Shown: piece after piece, positions 1 through 11,656 of the stretch
Position numbering within the stretch: the first letter of the stretch is position 1
Layout: every line of letters starts with the position of its first letter
NCBI GenBank assembly: GCA_011800155.1
Contig: CM022368.1
Coordinates: forward strand, 2,542,001-2,606,000
Direction: 5' to 3'
DNA: 64,000 nt
From: Flammulina velutipes
Lineage: Eukaryota; Basidiomycota; Agaricomycetes; Agaricales; Physalacriaceae
Position numbers and translations under genes: made by a program
The notes under the pieces: generated by a model
Databases searched by the model: none
Seen by the model: only the letters and a program-made list of their open reading frames with translations
Told to the model about the DNA's origin: nothing

Positions 1-240
1 AATCCTCCCGAAATGAAAGTGGCGGTGAGAGACAGAACGTTGTGCGGTCCGAACATCCGGATCGATGCTCTATCCCAAAATCTGAACGCGTCCAAAACGC
101 TGCCAAGTTGCCTCATTCACCGTGATTATTAGCGGGTGACGAGGGGAAGGACGCGTTGAGAGAGCATGCCGAATACCCAGCACAGTACCGAACAGCAGCA
201 TCAAAGCGATCACGATCGCCTTACTTAGCTTCATTCCTCC
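1..240. other. left edge, upstream of first gene
   Basis: No gene can be supported here. The start codon of the first plus-strand gene lies at 241. A minus-strand reading frame with a hydrophobic start (ATG at 234, reading MKLSKAIVIALMLLFG) is open to about 70, but its ATG would lie only 6 bp from the opposing start codon. I treat it as unproven (see rejected items). Confidence 0.4.
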
Positions 241-909
241 ATGTCCTACACAGACTTTTCCGACGTTCTCACCAACGAAGCGCTCCCAAAGTCTTCCGCG
301 ACGCTTACTCTGCGCATAATAAAGTCCTTCCAGTTCCGAACGGAAAAGAGCCTTGTACTGCATAACGTAGACCTCGAAACCACCACCATCGGCCAACTCA
401 AAGATCTCGCTCGTCAAGGTACAAAATGGTCCCTCTCATATATCTAGTATCACCTCTCGAGACTGCTCGGATTAGCTATCAAGACCCAACCAGGCTGGAA
501 GCCCTATAGAAATGTTGAGCTAGGTAGGGGGACGTTCAATGTCCCACTTTTACGCACATCCTAATCTCCACAGATACGTTCAAACTCTATACAAAAGCCC
601 ACGGCGCAAAGGTAAGTCTCCCTATAATCTCATTACCAAGGCTTACGCCACAGTAGACGACGAATCTCATCATAAATCTCGACCATGATGAGTGGATCCT
701 AGAGGACGAATCTCAAGTCTTGATCAATGCTGGCTTTGGTAGGTTTGCTTCCCCAGCTGAGCTTCACGGCGCTGAATCGCACACAGAAAATGAGACTGAA
801 GTGAGCTTCTTCAACAGAAAACTTTACGAGGAATTCAAGCTCAACCCAGAGGTCAGTCCTCCCTTGTTTACTACCTCACACTCACCCCTTCTAGACTTCC
901 TGGGAATGA
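241..909 (+). CDS. UPF0538 family protein (C2orf76 homologue)
   Basis: Small conserved eukaryotic protein of unknown function. Six exons can be joined with GT-AG introns: 241-418, 476-523, 574-611, 657-738, 787-851 and 895-909. They give about 141 residues. The joined product starts MSYTDFSDVL, carries a ubiquitin-like beta pattern (TLRIIKSFQFRTEK), then DTFKLYTKAHGAK, INAGFENETEVSFFN, and ends NPETSWE. This order matches human C2orf76 (a DTLK...HK motif, an ASETEIAFF-like motif and an NPxSSW end), so the family call is good although the function is unknown. Exon five to six is a tiny 15-nt final coding piece; without it the diagnostic NPxxSW end is lost. The next gene on the minus strand ends at 1026, so the two are convergent. 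Confidence 0.85.
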
Positions 910-1025
910 CATCCTATGTCTGCAAACACAATGCTATTGATATAAATCCGTCGGCTTGAATAACTAAATTAAGTAGCAGGGTTGTACGAATGCATTCTAA
1001 GACACGTCCGATAGCAAAGGAAATT

Positions 1026-2498
1026 CTACTGGTTCGCGCACTGGACGCGGGGCTCGTCGCCGTCCTCGTCCATTGCATCGTCACGCATACCTCCTGGGCC
1101 CGCCCGTACATCTGTCTCGTCCATGTCCACCTCGTCTAGAACGATGTTGCCAGCGAACTTCTCGACGGGCTTCCGTGGTGGCAATGCCTGCTCGAGGAGA
1201 GGATACGCCGCGGGATCGATAGACTCCGGGAACGTAACATTGAGTTTAACGTACAGGTCGCCTGGCTCGTGATGGCGCTGCGAAGGCATGCCCTGTCCCC
1301 GTATGACTTTGAGGTCGCCTGGATGCGATGTTAGCAATGCGGCAGTGCTGAACACCTAGAACGTTACTCACCATGCTTGATGATCTCCCCGGGATGCACC
1401 TTCACTATCAAAGCGCGATCGTCCAGATGTTTGATGGAAAATTCACCACCCGCGAGTGCGGTTAACAAGTCCAGCTCGACATCGATGATGAGGTCGTTCT
1501 CCTGGCGCCTGAAGCGCTCGTGTGGTTTCTCCTCGATGACAATAACGACATCACCAGCCTCCGCACTTGGCGACTGGTCGCTCTCCCCCCGAAACTGAAT
1601 GGTCTGGCCTCCCTTCATGCCCTTGTCGATGTGCACTTCGAGGAACTTCTTGTCGGGGATAACCTTCTTTCCTTTGCACTGCGTGCATCTGTCCTTCATG
1701 TTGATCATCTCGCCCGATCCCGAACAGTCATCGCAAGGTGACTGTATTTGCTGGATCATCGGACCCATTTGGCGCATGGTGATCTTGACGCCACGGCCAG
1801 CGCACGATGTGCACGTCCGCACGGCGCCGTCCTTGCCACCTTTTCCGCGACACTTGGAGCAGATGATGTTTCTCGTTAGCGCAAGCTTGGTGGTTTTGCC
1901 CTTGTACAGATCTTCGAGGGTTACGTGGACGCGATGGACGAGATCCTTGGTCTTGCGTGGTTGCCGTGATGGACCACCGCCACCGAATCCGCCACCAAAG
2001 CCACCGCCACCGAACAACTGACTGAACAGATCCTGTTGAAGGAGTGTTAGTGAAGATGATTAAAAATTGTGGCGGGTTACACACCTGAGGATCCATACCA
2101 CCCATACCTGCAGATTCACTGAGTGCTGCTTCACCACGGGCATCGTATACGGCGCGTTTATCGGGGTCGGAGAGGACTTCGTAGCTAGACGACGAGTAAG
2201 AAAGAGCTGTATACGGTTGATAGACAGCACATACGCATGTGTCACTTCTTTGAACTTGTCGGGGTCACCACCCTTGTCGGGATGTAAACGTAGAGCCCTA
2301 GAGAGCGAACGATGGTCAATCCACGGTCATCGTTGGACAAAGAGAGGGACTGACTTTTTGCGGTATGCTTTTTTGAGGTCAGACTCTGAGGCGTTTGGTG
2401 GCACTTCGAGAAGATCGTAAAATTTGCTGTGAGCGACGTTGTTAGCTATGCTGATCGCTGTTGTGGACGACGACGAGGACGAACGTTTCTCTGACCAT
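1026..2498 (-). CDS. YDJ1: type I Hsp40/DnaJ co-chaperone, Ydj1-like, farnesylated
   Basis: Co-chaperone that delivers substrates to cytosolic Hsp70 and stimulates its ATPase. The J domain starts at a short first exon (2498-2485, MVRET) spliced to KFYDLLEVPPNA, with the HPD motif in LHPDKGGDPDKF. A G/F-rich stretch (FGGGGFGGGFGGGG) follows, then the cysteine-rich zinc domain with four repeats: CSKCRGKG, CTSCAGRG, CDDCSGSG and CTQCKGKK. The substrate-binding C-terminal domains come next. The product ends VQCANQ, a CaaX-type box (CANQ; yeast Ydj1 ends CASQ), so farnesylation and membrane tethering are expected. I chose the start because the 14-nt exon restores the conserved MVxETKFYDLL beginning; the longer open frame upstream of KFYD is intron and untranslated DNA. 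Confidence 0.95.
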
Positions 2499-2693
2499 GG
2501 TGAATGATAAGGGAAGAGGAAGAGTGAAGGAGGTGGAATGGCAGTCACACACGTTACAAACGCTGTTACAAATGAAATGCCCATCCTTCCACAACAATCT
2601 ACGCGTTTCTACGCCGCTCCTTTTTGGGACTCGAATCTCAATTAGGAAGTTGTGGCGTAAATGAATAAATTTTATCTATTTCTTCAATTACAG

Positions 2694-5341
2694 CTATGCA
2701 AAAGCAGCTTCCTCCTCTCGACTGCTGAAACCGTAGTTCTCCCCTTTTACAAACGCTCTCGTGCATTGTGCCATCGTCACAGAGCTATAGAAAGAAAGAA
2801 AAAGTCAGTGTGGGTCAGCCTGAGTGACGTATGTGCACGTACTTTCTCGAAATCACATCGGTCTGATAAAAGTTCGCGATGGGTTTCACCAGCGGGGCAC
2901 CCGATATCTTCGCACCTTTCGTTCGCGTCGCAAGCTCTTTCAAGCCAGCACTCGCCACATCCACAGACGTAGGTTCGGTCACATCGTAGCGTACCAGAGT
3001 CGGTGAGATCTCCCACATCCGGTCTCGCAGCGTCAGGACGTCGTCGTACGGTAAAGGAGCGCCAACAATCTCAGAAAGAGCCCTACAGATGAGAAAAACA
3101 TGAGCAATGAACACCACCGAACAAAAGATGACTTACCGGATAATCTTCCAGTCTTCCCGAGCAGCGCCTGGTGCAGGTACAGCTGCCCGGCCAAGTTGTG
3201 ACCGACCCTCCGTGTTGATCCATGTCGAGGACTTCTCGGTGTATGCAGCAGAGGGTAAACATACGTCAGCTAGCTGGGCGCCCAAGTCACCGTGGTGTCC
3301 CTGGTACACTACGAACGCATCCGCGGGTATCGATTTAGGGTCAACTTCATCAGCGTTCAAGAGGTAGATGAACTTGGGCTTGGTACTTGAAGCCTTCTTC
3401 GACGGCACGAATCCAACATCGTAAGCTGCAGGACGGGAAGCGACCTAAATACCTATCAGTAAGTGAAGAAAGAGGGTACACAGAAACACTACGCACACGT
3501 TGTAATACGCTGAAACCGTTCCATTCCGGGGTAAGGAGTTTCTTCTTGTTGAGCTCGACGAATCGTGTTAACTCGTTGAAGAGGGCAGCAGAGTCGGCAT
3601 GCTCAGCGACAGCGCTACCAACGATGATGAGCGGCTTCGAGGCACCTGCGAATTTCTTCGCAAATTCACTCTTCCCCGTGATGAAGTCGGACAGCGCCTT
3701 GCCATCGCTACCAAGGTAGTCGTAGCCATAGGTGGTATCCGCCCTCTCACCGATCATACCGACCTCCAAACCCGTATGCAACCAACTCTTCCGGATACGC
3801 GAATTCAAGACGGCTGCCTCGTGACGAGGGTTGGTTCCAACAAGTAGAATCACGTCGGCCTCCTCGACACCAGGGATAGTAGAGTTGAACAGGTAGTTAG
3901 AGCGAACATCGACACCGTGAACAGGAGGAGCACTTCCACCAGACTGGTCAAGCGCCATATTTTCGGATCCCAACTTGTTGAGGAGATCCTTGAGAGCAAC
4001 AATGGATTCCGTATCCGCCAAGTGGCCGACAACACCCTGGATCTCATCGTTCGTCGCGCCAGTCGCAGCAAGTCCATTGGAGATCGTGGATAATGCCTCT
4101 TCCCATGTTGCAGGTACGAAACGGTCGCCGTTCTTGACTAGCGGGGTCGTTAGACGTTGAAACCTCAGTCCATCGTACGCGTAACGCGTCTTGTCGCTAA
4201 TCCACTCCTCATTCACGTCGTCGTTCGTTTTCGGCTGGATGCGCATGACTTGGACGCCGCGAGAGTCGACTCGGATATTTGAACCGAGCGCGTCAAGAAC
4301 ATCGATGGACTCTGTGTTCTTCAGCTCCCACGGACGCGCGTTAAACGCGTAGGGTTTGCTGGTCAAAGCACCAACGGGACATAGGTCCACGATATTCCCC
4401 GACAGCTCAGAATCCATGGTCTTCTCCACGTACATGCCAATTTGCATGTCATTTCCACGACCCGTAGTTCCCAGCTCCTCAACACCGGCCACTTCGTTCG
4501 CAAACCGGACACACCGTGTGCATTGAATACATCGGTTCATGGAAGTCTTCACCAGAGGTCCAAGGTCCTTGTTCTCGACGGCACGTTTGCCAGTTATTTC
4601 GTGGAAACGTGTGCGGTCGGAACCATAGCGCATGGATTGATCTTGTAGGTCACATTCGCCACCTTGGTCGCAAATGGGGCAGTCTAGGGGATGGTTGGAG
4701 AGGAGGAATTCCATGACGCCTTCCCTGTAGATATGTTCATTAGAGAGTGGGAGGAGACGTAAAAGTGGCGGACCTGGCTTCATGAACAAGAGGTGTGTTG
4801 GTGAAAACTTTGGCGCCGGGCATAGCAGGCATGGCACTGCAGTAAATGAGCAGGGAAGAAAAAGAATACGTGTGTCACTCACCAGGAAGCCACTGGCTTT
4901 GGCGAACGTTCGACTTCGACGAGACACATCCTGCAGTTGCCAGCGATAGCCAGACGGTCATGGTAGCAAAACCTGTTACGCCGCTAAGTCCGTGGTAAAC
5001 ATACGAGCGGTGATAAATTTCTACCTTGGGATAGGCGAGCCAGCTGCTTCACAGGCCTGAATGAGAGCAGAGCCTGCGCGAATCGGCGTCAGTTAATCGC
5101 CAGATAATGTAGAGGTTCGAGTACCTTGGGGTACAGTCACTTCCTTTCCATCAACGGTGAGAGTGATATCGGCCTGTCGTGGTGCCGTAGAAGAGATATG
5201 TCGACGGCCTGCTCATCATTCAGTATCATCCCGCGCGTTGAAAGGACAATACGGACCTGTAGTTTGCTGAGAGGATCCTACGACCATTCCGAGTAGCCCC
5301 GCCGACGTTGGTCGCGACACAGTAGAGACGAGACGCAACAT
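2694..5341 (-). CDS. NDUFS1: mitochondrial complex I 75-78 kDa iron-sulfur subunit
   Basis: Peripheral-arm subunit of NADH:ubiquinone oxidoreductase, homologue of NDUFS1, Neurospora nuo78 and bacterial NuoG. The first exon (from 5341, [15 protein letters not shown]) is Arg/Ser rich without acid residues and fits a mitochondrial targeting peptide. The ferredoxin-like domain shows [15 protein letters not shown] for the 2Fe-2S cluster. [14 protein letters not shown] supplies the His-Cys3 4Fe-4S site, and CIQCTRC with a later CPVGAL supplies another 4Fe-4S site. The molybdopterin-oxidoreductase-like part follows ([26 protein letters not shown]). Several introns of about 50 nt interrupt it. The last small exon reads [13 protein letters not shown] and ends EEAAFA, stop at 2694-2696. 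The start exon is about 90 nt and rests on its targeting-peptide character and the splice signal at CAG/GTCCGT. Confidence 0.96.
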
Positions 5342-5669
5342 GGCGAATAGTTGAAGCCTATGGAGGAATTATTGGAGATTTAAAAACGAGAGCACTGGGC
5401 CCGTCAGCGGAGACAAGGGAAAACCAGCGGTGCTCGTCGTTCAGAACAGTGACGAAAGTTCGCTATTGGCCAACCAGGGAACGGGGATTTCACCTTCCCA
5501 CGGTTCACGTGGCCGCCCAGAGCCTCGTCCAACGTAGTTCGTCGGGCATCTCAATTTCCAAATAATGTGGATAAACTCCATTTTCCTTCTTTACATACGG
5601 TACTACAACGTACTACAATATACATTCCCTCCCCTACCACTTTCACTGGCTAGAAGATATTAGCAAAAA
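5342..5669. other. intergenic region between two minus-strand genes
   Basis: This stretch holds the upstream region of the complex I gene (start at 5341) and the 3' flank of the next gene (stop at 5670). I see no open frame, RNA gene or clear repeat. The part nearest 5670 is AT-rich (for example tacggtactacaacgtacta at about 5596-5615), as expected for a 3' flank. Confidence 0.6.
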
Positions 5670-7744
5670 TTAGTGTTTTCGGACTAAATGCGCGCACCTC
5701 GTAGTATTTCCATACAAACCACCAACCTGTTTAGCTACACTGGGGACATGGCAGAGGTAGCACTCATCCACAAGAGCACTGGTATCAATGCCCTCTTTGC
5801 TTGTCTTTTGCTTACCATCTCGGCCCAGGTAGCGAAACCTGTCACAAGTCGGAAAAGAAAGATCGATGTTGTGCTCCGAAGTCACAGCAATGTAAATGAC
5901 TTTGTCGACACCTGGGAGCCGGTTCAACCAGCGAAGCCCGGCTGCTCCCATTGCATTACTACCACTAACGGTCGCCTGGAGAGCATACGCCGTACGGCTC
6001 CCCGAGTCGTAGATGAAGGCATCACAAGTAGCATGGGTTATCGATGATGGTCTGTAATATCCGCTGTGACCAATGAGATCGATCTGGTCGAGGGGTGAGA
6101 ACACGTAGGTCGTCAGATCAAGGCTAGGAAGACTGGTCGGCTGGTCCGAGGACAGTTGGGTGACGGGATCGCCGACGGTGAGGAAAAGGGAATGTGAAGA
6201 GGAGGGGACCGTCCAATGCTGATTGACAAGTCCCAAGGGTGAGTCCTTCTTCTCGAGCTTGGTCAACGTCCAGACACCTGGATGGGAAAATAGACGGTGC
6301 AGTCCGTAGTCCAACACCCAGCTTGCAGGCCAGCGCGTATAAGGATCTGAAATAAACTTTTGATACATGATGTTAATGTCGTGTTCCCAGTTGGACGATT
6401 TGTGTTGCTCGACTAGATGTTGCACATATTCGGTCATCAGGACACATATGCTCGTGGTGCGAGAGCCAGGTTGGGCGACGATGAGGACGACGCGGTGGGA
6501 ACCCGATTCTCGTTCCACTCTCTCGGAGTACAAAACAGTGAAAAGTCTTTCCCACCACAAGCTTTGGATGGTCGTTATAACGACGTCCTCCCATTCTGAC
6601 AGCCTTCCTCCAGCGTACTCAAGACCGACACGGAGGGACGGCCCAAACTTTTGATAGAACTCAACCACGTCGTCTTTTTTCAAGTGTGGAGTGGTAAACT
6701 CAGCTCTGTAATAACGAGGTCAAGGCATAGATGACGATAATTAACTAAGAAAACTGACATTGCGGTAAACTCGTCCAATGTCGGGGGTTGCAGAAAGACT
6801 TTCCTCACCAAATTGAGTGGGGAGGATTTTGCGAACCATCCTGTATGTAAATGGCTAGGAGAGGCAGCTTGAATCAGGAAGCCCTGATTCTTGGACACGA
6901 TGAAATGGCTGGGCGCCCTATGTGGATCATCGGAATTGAGGAGACACCAGACGTTCCGATTCGTGACGGTGGCTCTGAACCTCGAAGAAGCCGCTTGCTC
7001 GTTCAGAAAGATCTCGACGCCATTCTCGCTGCAATAAAAGTATCCATGCTGGTCAATGAACCAGGTCGGCCGGCGGGCCAAGCATCGCAGAGAGAGGAGA
7101 ACATAGAGCAGGTATGTTTTTCCTGGAAGGACGTCAGTCTCCCAGCCTATCTAGAAGGACAGTGAGGTCCTACCAATACCAGGGTGCCCGCAAATGATAA
7201 GAGAGAAATTGAATTCACTTGGGGAGGATTTCCCACTCGCCGAATCTATCGACAAGCGTGTCACGGAAGGCGTATCATCGTTCAGGCTCTGGGACTCCTC
7301 TGGATCCCTATGCGCAATCCGTCGCCTGTTAGTGGTAGCTTCTGTCAATCCAGAAGTAACGTACAAAGTACCGAGGTCGTCGGTGGTGCTGAGTGATGCA
7401 GGTTGCGCATTGCCACAGTACGGGATACTAACAAATTCAGGCGCGCCATATTTGTCGTTTAGATCTTCGCCCGCCGCGTCGTTCCAATGATAGTCATGTA
7501 TAATATCTAACGCGACCTTGTATTCTTCTCGAATGAGAATGTATTCGGGAAGGTGCGGAAAAGTGGCTTCGGGTTCGGGGTACAAATCGAGCGTCGTCCA
7601 TTTCTTGCCATCCAACTCTCGTGCTGTGAAGAGCTCGTTGTAGTCTGCACCCCATGACTTGGCGTAAATGCGATGGATGTGGGTTTCATCCGGACTCTGA
7701 GCGACATATAAGAGATCATGCAAGCGAGTAGTTATAGGGGCCAC
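5670..7744 (-). CDS. Crinkler-like STAND-type NTPase with restriction-nuclease-like domain
   Basis: Multi-exon gene resembling the CRN/RHS class of eukaryotic effectors, in which a P-loop NTPase is followed by a PD-(D/E)XK-like nuclease fold. The Walker A motif LIICGHPGIGKTYLLYVL appears only after an intron is removed between Gly and Lys. A conserved block with SHLHTGWFAK follows. The C-terminal part has a nuclease-like core: CDAFIYD, then YALQATVSG in the position where CRN nucleases have a Gln-x-Thr version of the catalytic strand, then IYIAVTS. The start is uncertain: MAPITTRLHDLL at 7744 is the simplest, but a first exon from about 7911 (MPCEAAAAEGANL) spliced to SPDETHIHR is also possible. 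There is no signal peptide. Function is inferred from architecture only; intracellular conflict or effector roles are known for the class. Confidence 0.65.
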
Positions 7745-8007
7745 GGCCAGTACAAGCGAAAAACGAAAAATCGACGTTGGATGGCAGCTAAGAAAAGCGA
7801 ACGCACCGTCTTGGACACAGGTGTGTCACTGGTTTTGACTGGTTTTGGCTGTTCTTCGATACGTGGTGAACGAAGATTAGCTCCTTCTGCAGCAGCAGCT
7901 TCGCAAGGCATGGCGTGGGAAAAGGACAAGGACAAGACGAGATCGCATCTCAATTTCTGAAAAAATGTAGACGCATGCAACTTACACGGAATGAACATTC
8001 ACATACA

Positions 8008-10652
8008 CTAATGCTTCATCTTCTTCGCCTTGACGATATGCGCCCTCAGCTTTTGCTGCTTCTCCCTCAACGACGCCTTCTTCTTGCCCTGCACCGCCCC
8101 ACTGCCCAAGATCATCATTATAGGCTTGTTCCTCGCCTTTTCACGATTCGTTGAACTACTCGGCGCCTCCTTGTTCTTCTTGCCCTTGCGTGAACCGAAC
8201 TTCTCTCTCCCTTCCCGACCTTTCGCTATCGACTCCATGCGCTCCGCATAGTCCGCCTTGGCCTTCTTACGAGGTCCAAGAATATCATTCTCGGACACAA
8301 AGCTGTCCTCCTGCTGTCCTTGGTTAGCTTTTTGCTTCGCCTCCAGATCAGCCAGCTTTCGTTTCGCTTTGGTTCCGCCTCCACTCTCTACAGCTTTGGT
8401 AGCCGCTTTGATTCGTAGCTCGTTGAGCATTGCGAAATCAGCTGGTGTCAGAATCTGCAACGTCTCTCAGTCAACGCAAGTACCAAAAGGAGCTTCAAAA
8501 CATACCTTGGTCGTGGCAAGAGTTGATATCCGGGCTTCAGGCTCTTCTTCTGCTTGTGCATTCGCTTCGTCTTCGCCCTTGTCTTTTTTGGATTTGTCTT
8601 CCTCGTCGTCGCTGTCGCTCAACTCCAAGTCTTTGCCATCGTCGGAGACATTCATCCAACCGTCTTCAGAATCGGAATCAGAATCGTCAGAATCAACGTC
8701 CCAGTTGCCCCAGTCTTCGTCATCTTCATTCTCCTCAAGATCGACTCCTTCCTCGCCCCGGAGCTCCTTGAAGTGATCTTCCAAAAGCTAAAAGGAATAG
8801 ATGAGAATTCAACCATTGTTGCAAACTGTCGCCCTTACCGAAAGCCCCTCAATATCCACTGCAGCCTCAGCACTATAGCCGAAGGGCAGTGGAGTAGACC
8901 CAGAAGCGATCCCCATACTCGCATCTTTGCCCTAAACATCAAAGTCAGCAACCAAAGAGTTAGCATCAAGAACATAACTCACCCTCTCTCGTCGCTTGAG
9001 CATTCCAGGGTTGACATCTCTGTACAGCTGCAGGAGACCCCGAGCTGCAGAGGTAACCGCCTTGTCCTTCGATTTCCTGTATTCTATCAAATCGCTCAAC
9101 ATGTCCTCCTCCATGGCCCAAGGCTGCCGCCTGCACACTTCCCGAATGGCATTGATACCAGCTGCGATGACTTCGCTAGCCACACCAGGATGCACGAACT
9201 CGTGCCCCATCTTTTGGATCACTGGTACCAGCGCATCTGGTGGGGTGAGGTCGTGTACCGACTGAGCGAGGCTGACGAGGATAGCAGGGACTCTGAGTTG
9301 ATGGTGTGTCAGGTACTTGACGATATATGTGTAGAATCCAAGGACACAGAGCTTGTGGGCGCCCATGACGCGGGAGAGTAATTGCATTATGAGGATTTTG
9401 TGGTCGAGGGAGAATCGCTTGTCGTAACGATTGAGAAGTTCGTAAAGCTTTTCGGCGAATGTTTGGGGATCGTTTAACAGTTGCAGAGCAGGGAAGTTGG
9501 GATTGACGTGGTCCTTTTTGCTATGCAATTTCTGGATGCGATGTGAGAGATAGATGATCCATAGCAAGAGACCACGTACCTTTTTCTGCTTCGTGAGTTG
9601 CTTTTGTAGCTTCTTCGCACCACTCGTCGTCTTTTTGTTGATCTCGCGGCGATGGTGTAGACCTTTGACGTCAAGGGGCTAGTGTAAAGTTAGACGAAGC
9701 AAGAGGAAGAAAATAAATCTTCTTGCCTCTTCGTCTTCATCGTCACTATCCGGTTTTTCTTCCTCACTGCCCAAGAAAAAGTGGATGGCGGCACTCTGCA
9801 CTTTTATAACTGGGTGGAAGCAGGCAAGTGCGACGATTGAAACTGGCTTGGTGTCGGTCCTGTTAAGCAGGTCAGCATGATTCACTCTTGATTATATAAA
9901 TTCCCTACCAAATGCCTTTGCGCCATAACTCCTTCGTCAAGACGATAGCCCACATGGCATCCTGTCCATTGCCATTTGCGACGGAGGACGGACCAGTGGA
10001 TGCACGTAGCTTACCCTTGTCGCCAACTACCTCCCCGTCCATCCCTCGCTCGACCATTCCAAACAGCATTGCTTGCATTGCCCGATTTAGTTTGTGATTC
10101 GTGGCATGTGCGTTTGCGGTCCGTATGTCAGAGAGAATAGTCTTGCGTATTGACGAGCGAAGGGTAGAAGAGGTTGTGCGAGGCAGAATAGGGAAGAGGG
10201 TCTTTAACAATCTGAGAGAGTGTAAGGTTTAGATATGGATAGAGACTGGGTTCGACGCACTCTATGGATGTTATGACATTTTTGTTGCGAAGCATAACCA
10301 GATTTTGGACGATTGACTTGCGAGTGTCCGCCGAGAGGGTGCCATAGTTTTCAAGCAAGAGCGTTGAGAGCTGGGCAGGAAACTCTGCGGTTTCTTTTGG
10401 ATAACATGGGGCAACCTTTGCTACGATGAGGGATTGACAAGCGATTGAAGAGGAAAAAAATACCTGAGAAATAAAAGTGACCAGCTCTCTAAAATCGTGT
10501 GCATGTTCATTTGGGTTGAGCAGGAAAATTTGGCGAACACTGTTGTAGTGCGTCCATTGCTGGAGAAACTCTTCCTTGTACGCTGCTGGATCTCTTTTAA
10601 TGAGATTCTGAAGTTGGGGCAGGTTGGCGGTCAAGAGGATGCCACGGCCCAT
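8008..10652 (-). CDS. SDA1: SDA1, 60S ribosome biogenesis factor
   Basis: Nucleolar protein needed for 60S subunit maturation and export, and reported to affect the actin cytoskeleton and G1 progression in yeast. The start MGRGILLTANLPQLQNLIKR and the helical-repeat part (HYNSVRQIFLLNP, FISQVAPCYP, ENYGTLSADTRKS) are typical of the SDA1 family. The middle includes LVTFISQ, KKDHVNPNFPALQLL and PPDALVPVIQKMGHEFVH. An acidic stretch (DSDDSDSDSEDGW) precedes the conserved ILTPADFAMLNELR block. The end is very basic: FGSRKGKKNK, LREKQQKLRAH and KAKKMKH. About ten exons are split by short introns. I chose the start at 10652 rather than an upstream in-frame Met because the family begins at the MGR/MxK-ILLTANLP segment. 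Confidence 0.93.
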
Positions 10653-10728
10653 ATTTGAATGATGATGGTAAGAGAAAGAGATAGCAGAGATACAGAAAAC
10701 ATGGTACATTATTCCGATAATCCTCAAT

Positions 10729-11558
10729 TCAAACAGCAGTCGCTGCTGGGGTATCCGTCGTCGCTGGCGCAGGGGCCAAGTCTGCAGTCGTTGTGGAAGG
10801 TGTCGGCGACGCTACCGACGGCGACGAAGGCTGCCTTGCGCCACCACGACCGCGCCCTCTGCCTCCTCTGCCTCCGCGCGCGCCTCTTGAGGACTCGCTG
10901 CTTGGAGAAGCAGGCGAGTCAGTCGTCTTCGTCGTTGTCGTTGTCGTCGGTGCAGTCTCTTTGCTGTCCTCTTGCTTCCGCTTCCAATCACCACCGACAC
11001 CCGGCTTGCCAGAGTCCCATTCCCGGCTTTGAACCTTTTCCAACTTGCGTTTTGCGCTCTGCTCGCGCGCACGGTCAACGTTGGCCTGCACCTTGCGATT
11101 GTGCACCTGCTTAAGGCGCTCGGCTTGCTGGGTCTGCTTGAACGCGTCTTCATCTGCAATAACATCCTGGAAGATACAGTCAACGAATGCAGCCGGTAGA
11201 TTGTGAAATGCAGCGCACAATTCGACGTTGTTTGATCTTTTCGTTCTGCTCCTTTATACGCGCCATACGTTCGCTGAGAGCCTCCTCGCTCAGCTTGTCC
11301 TATCAGACCGGTGGTCAGCGATAGCAACGTCCAGTGCGCAGACCAGCGTACCCGTTGTGCACCTCCAGTATTCACGCGGTCAGGATTTACATATGGTTTC
11401 TTCTTCTCCGGCGTTGGTTTGGACTGGTCGCCGCCTTCCTGGGGGTCGTTTACTGGCTGCTCATCGTTGCTGGACGTCGTCGTCGTCGCTGCTGTCGCTT
11501 CATCGTTGATTTTGAGCTGATTAAAGTCGAGGCCGAGTGTATTGGACGTGGCCGCCAT
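10729..11558 (-). CDS. conserved coiled-coil protein with RGG tail
   Basis: Not assigned to a named family. The predicted start [19 protein letters not shown] is followed by a Thr/Ser/Pro-rich linker and the conserved-looking block [18 protein letters not shown]. After an intron comes a Glu/Arg/Lys-rich helical part ([15 protein letters not shown], then [18 protein letters not shown], then [18 protein letters not shown]), which looks like a long single alpha-helix or coiled coil. The C-terminal region has an arginine-glycine box ([18 protein letters not shown]) followed by a low-complexity Ser/Thr/Ala/Pro tail. The RGG box suggests RNA or ribosome association, but that is inference. The gene is divergent from phosphoglycerate kinase, with only 98 bp between start codons. 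Confidence 0.7.
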
Positions 11559-11656
11559 CCAGAGTGAAGGCTTGGGCAAGACAGGACCTAGACTGGACGA
11601 GTGCAAGGTATAAAGACAAGAACCCTAACCCGAGTGTCTCCCAATCGCTCACCATC
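11559..11656. promoter_or_regulatory. bidirectional promoter, RGG gene / PGK
   Basis: These 98 bp separate the opposing start codons at 11558 (minus) and 11657 (plus). A TATA-like TATAAAG lies at 11609-11615, about 42 bp before the PGK start. The PGK start codon context is CCATCATGTC, with a C-rich leader typical of highly expressed fungal genes. Confidence 0.6.

Noticed and set aside
70..417. Minus-strand frame with a hydrophobic segment (MKLSKAIVIALMLLFG from 234) at the left edge
   Set aside because: Its start would be 6 bp from the opposing, well-supported UPF0538 start, and the longer version overlaps that gene's exon. It might be the first exon of a gene leaving the window, but nothing here proves it.
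8554..9381. Long plus-strand frame (275 codons) opposite SDA1
   Set aside because: It runs antisense to confirmed SDA1 exons and its translation has no conserved or recognisable segment; it is a composition shadow.
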